Source of the DNA: Armillaria gallica
Lineage: Eukaryota > Basidiomycota > Agaricomycetes > Agaricales > Physalacriaceae
Assembly: GCA_037576215.1 (NCBI GenBank)
Contig: JBANDB010000009.1
Coordinates: 1,798,001-1,862,000, forward strand
Direction of reading: 5' to 3'
DNA length: 64,000 bases
Shown here: positions 46,556 to 59,687 of the stretch, piece after piece
Layout: the number at the start of each line of letters is the position of its first letter
How positions within the stretch are numbered: the first letter of the stretch is position 1
Position numbers and translations under genes: made by a program
Notes under the pieces: model-generated
Database searches by the model: none
The model's input: only the letters and a program-made list of their open reading frames with translations
What the model was told of the DNA's origin: nothing

Positions 46556-48167
46556 GGTGTTTTTTTGCGATTCCACCGTCTAGGTCTTGAGACGGCATCA
46601 AGGCGTCCATCCAATCAGATAAGCCTGTCGTCGAGTAGAAAGGGAGCCTCACAGTGAATTCCGACGACTTGGAGGTCTCGCCACCACAGCGGTCTCTTTC
46701 ACTGGCAATTACCTGGCTTGTGGTCAGTCGTCTGATCCTAACAAGCCTCATGGCAAATCAGCGCTGAGCGCAGCTCCAATCGAGTACTCACAACCGCCGC
46801 CAGACTACGAAAGCAATTATTTCAAGAATCAAAAAGGAGGAGAGAGTGCGTGTACATCTGGGCATCGGACATCCCCGGTCATCTAGCCTGCGATAATTTG
46901 GTCGTGTTTGCGACATCGACCTCTTCAATTTCTCACAAGTCGAAGGAGAGGGGATGGCAAGATGGCTCGCGTTTTATATGTTTTTTAATATGGCACGAAG
47001 ATCTGCGGATGTCGAGGCGCGAAAATATGTAGAAGGGCATAATCCTTCCGTCTCGGGTCAAAGCGGACGTCGATAGATATGTGGTACTTCTAGAGGCTTG
47101 CTTTACAACGGGGATGTTATGCATGTAGTATATATGTTTAAATCATGCAGTAGGGAGAAAAGTAGTTTTATACTTCATATTCGGATGCAAGCGTAACAAC
47201 CGACCGGGTCGGCTAGAAGAGATTCTGCAACATACATCATTTTTGCATTGGTGACACAAACAATACGACGGCCGAGAATTTCCTAGGGCAACAGGATGGA
47301 ACGAAGCAGATCTTACTATTTAGCCGCCGAAATGAATTACGAGACCAGTAGTCAGAATGGTACTGGCGGGCGGTCCATGTCAATTCAGCAATTCGAAAGC
47401 GATGTCAGGGCAACATGAAACAGACATTCTCAGCGGGAAGGGGACAGCATCCTCAAGTTGCGACGAAAGTGAAGGCGGTATAATTACACACCCAGTGCAA
47501 CCAATCATTCCCCTGTAGAAGGTATGCTGCGAAAGGGGCCCGATACATCAACACAAGATATCTTCAACATGGGGAAGCTTACCATGGTGAACCTCGACAC
47601 GGATACCTGATGGGACTTTACAGAAAAGAAGTTAGTGTAATTTTTTAACGCTCGCAGCCATAGGAAGCACCAGACATTCCTTTCCGTTCGAAGACATATC
47701 CAGATGACGGAAACAGTAGACACACAAATAGAGACCAAGATACGAGAGCAGCAGAGCTTCAGGGAAAGACGCGACTCCAGTACGCAAGAGAAGCAAGTCC
47801 GAGAGAGTCATCGTGGTCGCTTGATTCTGTTTGAAGACACAGTGGGTGTGTATGATAGCCGACAACGTCAGGGTGATCTCCGACAAAAAGTACAGAGAGA
47901 CATGACCATGGCGCGGTGCAAAGACACGGGTGTTCATATTGTGATGTAATGGTCACGAAAGCATGGCGGCTTGTTCAAATTGCGCCAGCCTCACTAACAA
48001 GCTTTGTGCAGTGACATACGGCGCTAATCATGAGGTACTGAGGAGTCACCAACGGCCATGCGGTCAGTAGTTATCCCAAAACCGGAAAGGGCGGATGATT
48101 CGAACGACAAAGAATGATTAATGAAGCCTTTAAAGGAGGAAAAGAATAACGATTTGGAAGCACTGAG
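46556..48167. other. Intergenic, no gene supported
   Basis: Contains the promoter and leader of the preceding minus-strand gene. Overlapping minus-strand frames at 47505-47956 include a hydrophobic stretch (SFPEALLLSYLGLYLCVYCF) but I could not build a gene from them. Confidence 0.45.
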
Positions 48168-48168
48168 C

Positions 48169-48234
48169 TCTCTGGCTGGGCGTCGAACCTAGTTTTCGGA
48201 CACGCACGTGTGCCAACCGATACACTACCAGATA
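48169..48234 (-). other. tRNA-like remnant (A and B boxes intact, anticodon arm short)
   Basis: On the minus strand tatctgg (48234-48228) can pair, with one mismatch, with ccagaga (48175-48169). Between them lie TAGTGTATCGG (box A pattern), a D-arm GTGT/ACAC with a GG-containing loop, and GGTTCGACGCC, a perfect box B, with a T-stem of four pairs plus one mismatch. Only 15 nt separate D- and T-stems, so a normal anticodon arm does not fit. It is best read as a tRNA pseudogene or a tRNA-derived SINE head. Confidence 0.4.
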
Positions 48235-48852
48235 GTTTATTGATCATCACGGTGGCGCGGCATCGGACACGATAACTTTTTCTCCAGCTGAGGTTTCTCG
48301 TATGGATGTCACGAATTTTCAACACACAGCCCTTGAAAGTGAGTACATACTAATTCATTTGGAAGACCAATTGATGAAAACAGGAGAAAAGTCCACTCGC
48401 ACCTGGTGAAAATCGGAATGGGACTATAGGGATATGGACAGCATCAGAGGGCTTTGATCCTGCCAGCGTTCAGTCCAGATATCTAATGAAACGCAGCTTG
48501 AAATCTTGCATGGACCAGAGACGGGCCAGCTCGAATGGTTGTGACGGTGCAAGGTGCACGAACTTCAAACAGGAGTCCGGTCCGGTCCATCCGAGACCAC
48601 GTGTGCCCTAGGCAGAGTTCTCGGAGTTTCGCCGTTGTTTCCTGTCAGCTCAGCGTTACAGCGAACCCGGTGATATGGTTGCAGCGTTCATCCATACTGC
48701 CAGGCAACAAACTCCAAAGATGACTTTCTTATCGCCTAATTCCTTCCTGCCGCACGCCTTGTTTCGCATCCAACACCGGGCATCCCCAAAAATCTCGTTC
48801 TCCTTTGATCACGGCGGTAAACTGCCAGGATACCACTGGGATAATTACTGCT
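48235..48852. other. Intergenic, no gene seen
   Basis: No coding frame or repeat stands out between the tRNA-like element and the hAT-like element. Confidence 0.5.
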
Positions 48853-49207
48853 AGGGCCGTTTCTTTTCGGGACGGAAAAAAGTATTCTGGAAATGTTGTG
48901 ACTTTCCGTTTGCATGTGACAAAAATGAGGTACGGAACACAATGAAAAACTTGATCTATTTAGCACTCCTTTCCTGTGCCAAAAACAGCTGCTTTTGTGT
49001 GAATGAAAGGCGGTTTCCTCTGTTCTGACCTTGGAAAATGCCTTTTCCATTCCGTTCTTCCGGCTCTTTTCTTTACCCTAAAAATGTTCGTAAATGATCC
49101 AGCCATCCATCTTGTTTTTCTGAACTCGATTTTACAGTTAGAAAATGAAATGAAACATTGCGACATTTTTAAAACTATGTTTTCCGATCGGAAAATGTAT
49201 CGGCCCC
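48853..49207. mobile_element. Possible hAT-like MITE, about 355 bp, imperfect terminal inverted repeats
   Basis: The left end AGGGCCGTTTCTTTTC and the reverse complement of the right end, GGGGCCGATACATTTTC, share GGGCCG, then tttc/ttttc, then CGGAAAA, roughly 22 of 29 positions. The interior is AT-rich with several ggaaaatg/cattttcc repeats and no transposase. AGGGCCG-type ends suggest the hAT superfamily. Flanks share ctgct on both sides, but a clean 8-bp target duplication is not visible. Confidence 0.45.
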
Positions 49208-51751
49208 TGCTGTGAATATGCGGGAAGCCATCGCCGGCAGTACTAACTGTGATTCTCGAGCGTCTATCAACGGTCCTTCAATTAGAGAGTGCCCTCTCCT
49301 TCGACTCGAAACTGCTATGCTGGGAGACACGAGAAGAGTTCTCCTCATCCTAGATGCTCAAACATTCTACAAATCCATCACCATCGATAATCCAGCTGGT
49401 GACGCAGGAGAGCCTGATGAGCCAAACACGCCAGGCTGGAATCTCGTCAATGCTGTAGCCAGTGATCGATAAGAATGCTTCGACAGCGGGGGCTCATAGT
49501 TCCTAATGCGGAGATTGATTCACTTGGTCTGCAATCGGGTTTTTCTTTGATACCTAGCAAGTTGACTCCGTTTTTTTTTTCACTTTACGGGCCCTGATTT
49601 TTATGTAGTTTGAAGATGGGCGGTAACGAGGTGTTGGTGATCCAGGGCGCCCACGGAACGTATGATCGTTTAGATGCGCCTTTCGGAGAGGCGACCACCC
49701 CGTAGAGACTGGCGTTTGCATTTTACAGCTGAAGGATTTTTCGGGTATCTTCGACTATGGTTAGTATCGCGTTTACGTTTTGGTCTGTGGTCATGCAACT
49801 CTAAAATGTTCAAAAGGAATACTATAACACAGTGCCAAACCCCAAACCATTTCTCGTGTGGTTGCTAGAATGTTGCTTGATCCCGATGCTGAGTATTGTG
49901 CAATTCTTCGCCATCTTTTTTCCGAGAACGCGCACATGACATCAGGCTTCTTGTATCGATAATCGAACTCAGACGCTTACTTGCCAGATACATTCCTTAT
50001 GATCAACCTCGTCAGATCATGCACATCGAAACGAAGGTGTATCATGATCTCGATCTTGATTGAAATTCAACGAATAGCAGCCAAGGTACCCTATTGACGG
50101 TGCACTGCTCTTTTATTGTATGCCAGTGCTTTGGGTGCGTTGCTATGAGGGCGATGAAGACCACTGCTAGGCAATCAAGGTCCCATAGCGCTTCTTTGGA
50201 CGGTCCTGAAACATCGAGCCAAAGTCACGTCCTTTGTGGCGGGGTGATGCGACTGAAAATCATGTACATAGACTAATATGTATATCTTTACAGCAGGCGC
50301 ACACGCATATACGATCATTCCGTAGATCGCCATCGTTCCCTATAGCTCCAGGATCCGACTACTCTGACGTGTCCACACTCCTGAAGAATTTGCTCCTTTC
50401 AACCAACCTTCCAAGGAAATAGACATGGTCCAAAAATGATGTTGCGATGTCACCTTACCGGCGGCAATCCCGGTTCATCATCATGGAGCTTTGCATGCTG
50501 GGATCCCTGTGTCAAGATCTTCTGTGTGCTGGCTACCTCCGTACTCTGTGGTGCAGATAACCCACTCCTGAAACGGATCGGCAGCTTCATCTGGTACATT
50601 TTGATTTCAGTGCCATCAACGACGATATGTGCTACACGTGCTAGCAATTTACAAGGCGCTGCTCTTTGATTTCCAGGAATGGTGATGTGCTCATGGCGGA
50701 CACTGAAACGTCGGTACGAGGGACCGCCGACTTGTAGCATGCCAAGATGGAATACGCATCAAGTATACGCTACGGTATAAAGGGCGGCGTATGAGGTGCT
50801 CATTTCTTTACTACACTACCACTTCTCTATTCAAACCAGTCACCAAACGTACTGCAGACATGCAATTCAACATTTTCCAGCACCTCCGAGCCATTTCTAC
50901 GTCCATACGGTATGCATCACGTCATTTCCTATCTCCCCGTTGGTGCTCACAGTTTCTTTCGCAGCGGATGTTCCTCCAGGTTCGCGGTTTGATTGCTTAT
51001 TTGTTCTCTTGTACTGAATGTTGGTCAGTGTGTCGACGTCAGGACAAGGGTATGTGAGTTCCACTCTGGCGAGATATATCTCATCGAATATTTCATAGAT
51101 ACGTTCCACGTGGACGACAGGATAACACTAGTGCAGGCTCTAGCAAACCTGGAGGGGGAAACCCCAGAAGCCCAGTGGGAATCGAGGACCAACTACCACC
51201 AGTGTAGTCTTGGCCAAACCAGGAGGACGGACCGTGTAAAGATCGACAATGTCAGGAGGCCTGGATCCCGTTTTACATTTGAGCTGCCCTTATATATTAT
51301 ATCTATCCACCAGAAATAGTTCACGCTCCCTTGCGCTTTTCTACGCTATACTTAATATTCCTTTACATACATGATGTAGTCTTTTCTTCATAGCGAGCAA
51401 GGGTTTCATGCTCTTCTCTCGATTTGTGCTACTGGACCTACTTACACTTAATATAATTCTATCCTAGTTACGTGATACGCTGCCTCGGAAGCTAAATATT
51501 TCTGATCAGTGGTAGGTATAAGATTACCAAGCAGACCGTGTGGTGTCACGTGATCGTGCAAGTTGGACTTCTGATGCGGCTTGGCTCGCGACTTATCACA
51601 ACACATTCAGCTTCTCGCAAAGGACGTTCACTCAACCGAATCTCTTCCGTAATCTTGAAGGACTTGTACCAAAGCGCGGACATAGGTAACCTAAGGAATG
51701 CATGATGAATAGCTCAGCTGATAAGTATTTCTATAGAACCAAGTCCTGACT
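49208..51751. other. Gene-poor stretch, no gene supported
   Basis: Short frames only. A plausible promoter (TATAAAG at 50776) is followed by an ATG at 50860 (MQFNIFQHLRAIS), a gtatgc donor and cgcag acceptor, and a more distant frame to 51319. The phases do not connect, so I do not call a gene. Confidence 0.4.
50776..50782 (+). promoter_or_regulatory. Candidate TATA box
   Basis: TATAAAG, 84 bp upstream of an ATG at 50860 with a short leader of fungal type. It may mark a small unannotated transcript. Confidence 0.3.
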
Positions 51752-53006
51752 ATGTCGCTGACACTCTCAATCACACCTATCCGTATGAAGATCTTCATCT
51801 GGACTAGGCCTGAAGATCCTGAGATGCGACTCGTCTGCCACTGGTTCCGACTGGATGACCGCAATCTCACAATGTGCCTCAAAACACCAATCTCATACTT
51901 TGAACACGAGTCTAACGATTTTCACAATGACATCGTTCGTCGTGCTATCGATCTCGCCGTAGAAACACGGTCCAGAGGGATATACATTTCTACGGCATCT
52001 ATCCTCCTTCCTTGCCACATCGATGCTGCATGCATTCCCCCAGACGAGGCTCTCTCGGTCGATTACACGCCTCCTCCAGGTGCACCGAGTCCTCCCTTTT
52101 TCAGTTTTCTGCGATGAAGATGATTTGCATACCTGGTTTCGACGGTGCTGTGAGTGTCGTAGAGGTTGATAGGTCGCAGTTGGTCTATAAGCGATTGGTT
52201 CTTACATCGGAGGCCGGTAACGACGTCAAACTCGAACGTCGCCGGCGCGATATCCTCCAATGTGAGTTGGAAGTGTACAGCCGCCTTCATGGATCACCTT
52301 ATGTCCTCCCCATCATTGGCCTGGTTGAAAGAGTCCGACACTTTGTTGTTTATGATGACCCACACACCAAAGATGTTCCCGTGATTGACGGATTTCTCAT
52401 ACCCTTCGTTGGAATCTTTCTCAATGGTGCCTTGGTTTTCGCACGGAGTGGACCATTCAGGAGAAAGAGTTTTTAGCTCTCACCCTGATGGATGCTCTGC
52501 TTGACTTTGAGCAGCGTGGAGTTCATACAACAGACTTGAAGTGTTCAAATATCCTCCTCACGAAGGAAGGTTTGAAAATAATTGATTTGGATTTGCAGAC
52601 ACATACACCGGAATATGCTAGATGGGGTGGCGTCGAGTGCAGTGATGCCGTCCGGGCTCTGTATAACATGGCCATGGCAATATCGGAACTCTTCCTGTCT
52701 GGTACCACATATGTAGTCCTCTGCGAAGGGGCCGTTTCCCAACCTTTTATTCAGCTTATCGAGTGGTGCAAGAAAGATGCCTTCGGTTCTGTTGCCGAGA
52801 TGATGGCAAAGACCGGAGAAATGCTGGCCCCCGCCCTTGCCAGAGTCAAGGATATGTCTGCTTCTGTCTTGGCTGAAGCACGGCTGTCGCGATATAAAGA
52901 ATTTGCGAAGTCTGAGGATGAATGGTGGTTGGGACGAGCATATAACTCCGACCTTGAAAAATATTATGCTTGGGAGCCCAGGTATTTTGAACTTCCCTGT
53001 CTCTAA
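51752..53006 (+). CDS. Divergent protein-kinase-like protein, about 384 aa or more
   Basis: A bilobal kinase fold is suggested. The N-lobe has QLVYKRLVLTS (Lys in the VAIK position) and RRRDILQCELEVYSRLHGSP with the alpha-C Glu, then VLPIIGLVERV. The C-lobe has MDALLDFEQRGVHTTDLKCS followed by NILL, with D and N of the catalytic loop but TTD instead of HRD, and KIIDLD where DFG is expected. Exons 51752..52057 and 52105 onward join in phase over a 47 bp intron. After FLIPFVG the frame must shift. Either a weak 54 bp intron (52408..52460) removes the segment, giving 385 codons, or one T is missing from TTTT at 52436-52439. The second option keeps the alpha-D region and restores RTEWTIQEKEFLALTL. 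The altered motifs suggest weak activity or a pseudokinase. Confidence 0.7.
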
Positions 53007-55322
53007 CTTGTGTCTCATTTTTCACCTCAGCATCGATGCTTTCGACCGTCTGACGTCAACAAACGGTATGAAATCCTAGGCCAGATTGAGCAGAAACGAT
53101 CTGATTTTTCCTTTTTCCTTTTTCTTTGCAAATCGAATGTTTAAAGACACAATCATCTGATTGATTCCGTCACCACCATCGTGTACCTCCTCTTAACGGC
53201 GAACACAACGCACTGCGTATGCATGACCGCGGGTCCTTATGCTATCTTCATACGGCAGGACGGAGTTTCCGAGTATCGATCAATCGCAGTCATCGAACAC
53301 TACAAAGGAAACGGCGTCCAGTCATCCCCCGAAAGCGTTCTTTCTCGACGCCCTCTCTTTGCCTCGCCGGGGTACGTCGTCGGGCCGCCACGTCCCTGCG
53401 TCCTACATAGACTCAGCGATAAACAGTTGAATTCCTATTTCCTTATGTATACTACGATTCTCGTGGGTTCTCGTGTTCACAAACGTACGCATACTCTTCT
53501 CGCGCTTTGTTTTTTGTGTCTTGTCTGAATTCTTCTTAGTGCTGTGTGCCTTGGCAAATTTGTGTGTTATGAGCTATGTGGGCGTTATACCGATTACTTG
53601 TGTCCATGCCCGCTTGCCGCGTTTCAATTACAGCGGTGAAGAAATCTAGTCCATCGACAGACTCGTGTCGCCAAAATGAGACTTGCGGGAGTAACGCATG
53701 TCTCTTTCGCTGTGCGAACAAGCTTCAACGATGCGGGGTCATGATAACACTGATGGGTATATTCCTGCATCGCCCAGATCCAACCTAACCAGGTCATCGA
53801 AGCGGATATCTTTTACCCAACACTGTCACATACGTCACGACCAGTACGACCAACATACTGTCTATCTTCATTACCTCGGTGAGGGGGGGAAGTGGAATTC
53901 TTGAACGGTATTGACATGCATACCTACCCTGATAATGACATCGTCCCCCGTCCTCCGTTCATCCTTCGTGAACATTTCTGGAACAGATCAAAGACTGTCA
54001 GACCCCTTCCTCCCCAACACCAATGGGAAATCGCTCATCCCTTCACAACTCCCTGTCGAAGGGGCCCAAGGCCTCTTACATTGATTGAAAAACAACGGTT
54101 CAACCCGAATGACACTTCATAACCGTTTGTGGAATCCATCTACTGACATGTTACAGCACTGGGTCATTCCTCGCGCGCTGTACCCATTCTGGGGACAAAA
54201 GAGAATAACTTTCAGTAAGCAATCGTCTATCCATATAACACACAAGATGCCGGTCGCATTCGCATTCGCTACCGACGCCTCTATAGACCCAAATCGCACG
54301 CCGACAGCAAGACGTCTCCCACGCTATCCCACAAGGCGTGGAACTTCTGATTCAACTCCCACGAAGCCTCAAGGAACATCTGGACAGTATATGCCTTACC
54401 CTCCGAGCTAAGCTGCTTGCATGTACTTCAATTTACCTTTCAGCCAACGCTTCTTCGGTCCGTTTTTTCTATCTCTCTCTCTCTTGCACTGCCAACCTTA
54501 CGATACATATGCCCCTTCTTTCTCCTCTGCTTCTTCATTCTGCTTTACTGAACCGCTTTGAGCATTTTCCATACTGTACGATGGCTTAAGAGACTACTCC
54601 AGCCTTAAGCGATGCACTACTATACACGTCGTTAGCGTCATCTAGGAATATATACACCAAGCTTCAAAATTTATCGCAATCATAGTTGGCGCCTGAGATT
54701 TCGTATGGATATAGGGCAGCCCGGAGGCCATAAACCCTACCGGGAGGTTCCGAGTATCTTATTTCCTGCCCGATGGTCTGAAACGCGTCGATTCGGACTG
54801 GCAGACGAAGACTGACGGAATCCAAGTGGTGTAAAGGAGAATATGCCCATATATAGTGAAAACGACAGCGAAACTGCCCATGCCCGTTCGCAAAAATATG
54901 TCGATGTCAGCCTTGGTTGGTGCGAGACTGTCATGCTTCGAACAGCGCGCAAAGACTGCGGCCTAAGTACAGATAGTGGCTTGAAGGTTTTTCTACGACA
55001 AGCTTAACTGCTACACGCCGTGGAATACCAGACAACACGAATTCATCGAGGTACTCTCTCGTACTCTGGAGTTGACGAGTGCTCGGAGATCTTGTGTTCT
55101 TCTTCCACGGGTCTCACGCAGATAGTCGCGGAGGTCTTGAAGGAGACAAGTAAACCTGACATATATAACACACAAACAAAAGCGAAGTGTGAAGATGACG
55201 ATCAAGCAACATGGATAATAAACTGCATTCCACAAAAGTCGATTCCTGTACAAAACCCCATGCTAAGAATGAGAAACGAAATTGACATGAAACGTACGCG
55301 AATGTCTCGAGAAGGTTGATCA
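53007..55322. other. Intergenic, no gene supported
   Basis: About 2.3 kb with short frames only. The frame 53892-54122 (LNGIDMHTYPDNDIVPRPP) has an oddly protein-like composition but no start context, splice logic or known domain; it may be a gene relic. Confidence 0.45.
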
Positions 55323-56205
55323 TTATGACGATGTTTCCTCCTTCGTAGGTATGAAAGCAGCGGGGGTAGCAGGCCTGCTGGCTGCAGTGGCCGCAGTTGC
55401 ACCCGTAGAATTATTCGACGCCGACCTTGCCGCCTTCACCGCCTCGATCGTCCTTTTGAGCTTCTCGAGATCTGCACTGTACTCCAGCAGTTCCTAGAGA
55501 CGCGTCGGTAAAAGACATTGAAAAGAGAGTGAAATAACACACCTTGTTGTCAGGCTCGTACGTCAAGCCGAACGCGACAGCGTCCTGTGCTTCATCCAGT
55601 TTAGCAAGACCTCTCAGCGCCTTCGCCTTTCTCAAATGGCCCTTGGCCCAGTTTTTTCGTATCTGGATGACAGCTTCCGCGTCAGCAAGCGCCGATATCC
55701 AATCGTGTGCGCCAGCATATGCTGCAGACCTGTTCGACAGGACCGTCGAGAGCTCCTCCCTCAGCACGTTATTATTCTCCCACGGCGCACGTTGGCATGC
55801 TGCTACTGCCGCCGCCATGTACCGCTGTATGGCCTGCGGATAATCTGGCGTCTTATACAGCTTATTGCCGTCCTCCTTTATGCTAGTCACCGCGGCGGAC
55901 AACTGCTTGTTCACGACCTGCCCTGGAGGCGGGACTTTGATGTTGGGGTTCTGCGTGAGCAGCCTTGAGAGGAAATTCGTTTTGGAGTAGTCGACATCGC
56001 AGTCAGCGCAGACGGGGAGAGAATGTGGTGGGCAGAGGAGGAGGTTGGCGTCGGTGACGGTGAGGTCGACAGGCGAGAATTGCGCGTCGATGAGAGCTTG
56101 CAGGACGGGATCAGGCGGAGGCGGGATAGGTCGCTGCTGCTGCTGAGGTGGCGCGTGGGAGTGGGAGTGGGTCTCGCCTGGAGCATGGGTATGTGAGTGG
56201 GACAT
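55323..56205 (-). CDS. SEC72: SEC72-like ER translocation protein (TPR), 277 aa
   Basis: The model is complement(join(55323..55493,55543..56205)), 834 nt. Sec72 is the cytosolic TPR subunit of the Sec62/63 complex that docks Hsp70-bound precursors at the ER translocon. The N-terminus is His/Ser/Pro-rich and disordered. CPPHSLPVCADCDVDYSKTN carries the paired cysteines seen in fungal Sec72. TPR helices run from about residue 110 to 220: SIKEDGNKLYKTPDYPQAIQ, RYMAAAVAACQRAPWENN, LSTVLSNRSAAYAGAHDWIS, ALADAEAVIQIRKNWAKGHL and RKAKALRGLAKLDEAQDAVA. The C-terminus is a helix followed by an Ala/Thr/Ser tail. Length, order and the single 49 bp intron look intact. Confidence 0.88.
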
Positions 56206-56886
56206 GGAGGATTGAAAGCAAGAGCGTGTCTAAACACGGCTGCTGCCACGTACGGTGACGTATATGGCCAAAATGGGCTACCTGTTGCCGCCGGCTAGCG
56301 GGGCGACCTTACACGGCATCCCGACCCGATCATCAGGTTTACGCGTCGGCAACTGCAGAATAGTCAGTTTTACGACGATATTTCCCTTTGAACGTTTATT
56401 AAGAGTACCCCCCCTTCAACACGGATCTTCGGGCAACCCGGCTTTCTTCTAACCTTTATCTATTCCTTGTCGATGATAATCAGTGATGCATCAGGAATTC
56501 GACGGTGGCGTTTCCTCGGACCAAAATGAAAGCTTTCACTCGTCTCGCAAACCGCTTTATATTGAAACGTTCTCTTGTCGCGGCGACGGTAGTGAAGGCT
56601 TCAGTCCTTCCAATGCCACAGTGCATGGAGAATTGGCATGGACTGTCAATAATTCATTATCTTCATCGTCGCCATCATTACACCGCGAACCATGGTCACT
56701 CTCCACCCCGTCTTGCACGGCCCAAGTACGGTACTGCCTTGAGTGGTGAATCATGATGGATCAATATCAATAAACACAGCCACACCACGTGACTGGGGCA
56801 TCAAATTTTACATTGTTTGTCAGCGCTTTTCTTCTCTTCACTCCCACTTTGTGGTTCGCATCTCTTTTCTTCTGCACTCTCATAAT
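56206..56886. other. Divergent promoter between SEC72 and DED1
   Basis: A 681 bp head-to-head spacer. The DED1 side ends in a pyrimidine-rich leader, as expected for a highly expressed gene. Short frames here are chance. Confidence 0.55.
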
Positions 56887-58901
<2,015 letters not shown>

Positions 58902-59687
58902 ATCCCTCGACGCCACCATTAACGACAACGACGACGACGACGACGACGATCACCACCCACACCTAAAAATCACATAATGCCCCCATTGCCCTGCCTTTTA
59001 TTATGCTTTCCATGCCCCCTACGCCGACGAACGAATGCACCCATGCAGAACTCATGCGCTATCTCTACTTGTATATCTATGACGAATCATCCCCTCCCAA
59101 AAAAATCCGTCCGACTTAGGTTACTTACATCCTCTCCTTAATACTTACGGCGACGGACCGTAACGGTATATCGGTAGACATTCACGCCCCCAGATACCCC
59201 ACCAGTACAAGTGGTTTTTCGACTGATATACCCCATCGCAGACGGTTTTTTACACGCATAATTAGAGATACTTAGAGTAGAGAATTAAAGGGTGTTTTTT
59301 GTACATTTGTATCGTTTGTCTTTTTCTTTTTGTTGCTAGTTCGTAGTTCCGTAGTTTGTAGTAGTCAAATATATGTGATAGTCGTCGTTTATATTTTGAG
59401 CTTGAGTGTGCGGTCAAGATTGAAGATAAGGCTGAAGCGCAAAGTAACTTGCCATCGTTTCCGTTGATCACAGATTCCAAATTCAACTCGAGGGTAAAAT
59501 GTACGAGTTCAGCGGCGCAAGGGTGCAGCTCTTCAACTTGCATTTATTCAACATTGTCAAAAGGACATAAGTGAAAGTCGTCAAGTCTCTCTTCAGCACG
59601 AGAATCAGAGAAATAAATGCCTTGGGTATCTATGTTGTTGGGGTTAGAGCTGGAATGATAATAGCAACTGAGTGCGGCCACACCTAC
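58902..59687. other. Convergent 3' intergenic region
   Basis: Contains a short (gac)n microsatellite just after the DED1 stop (about 58921-58950). Otherwise AT-rich flanks of two convergent genes; no gene seen. Confidence 0.6.

Noticed and set aside
47505..47956. Hydrophobic minus-strand frames resembling membrane segments
   Set aside because: Could not be connected into a gene; codon use is not coding-like.
50860..51319. Possible small secreted-protein gene after a TATA box
   Set aside because: Exon phases do not connect with any canonical splice combination.
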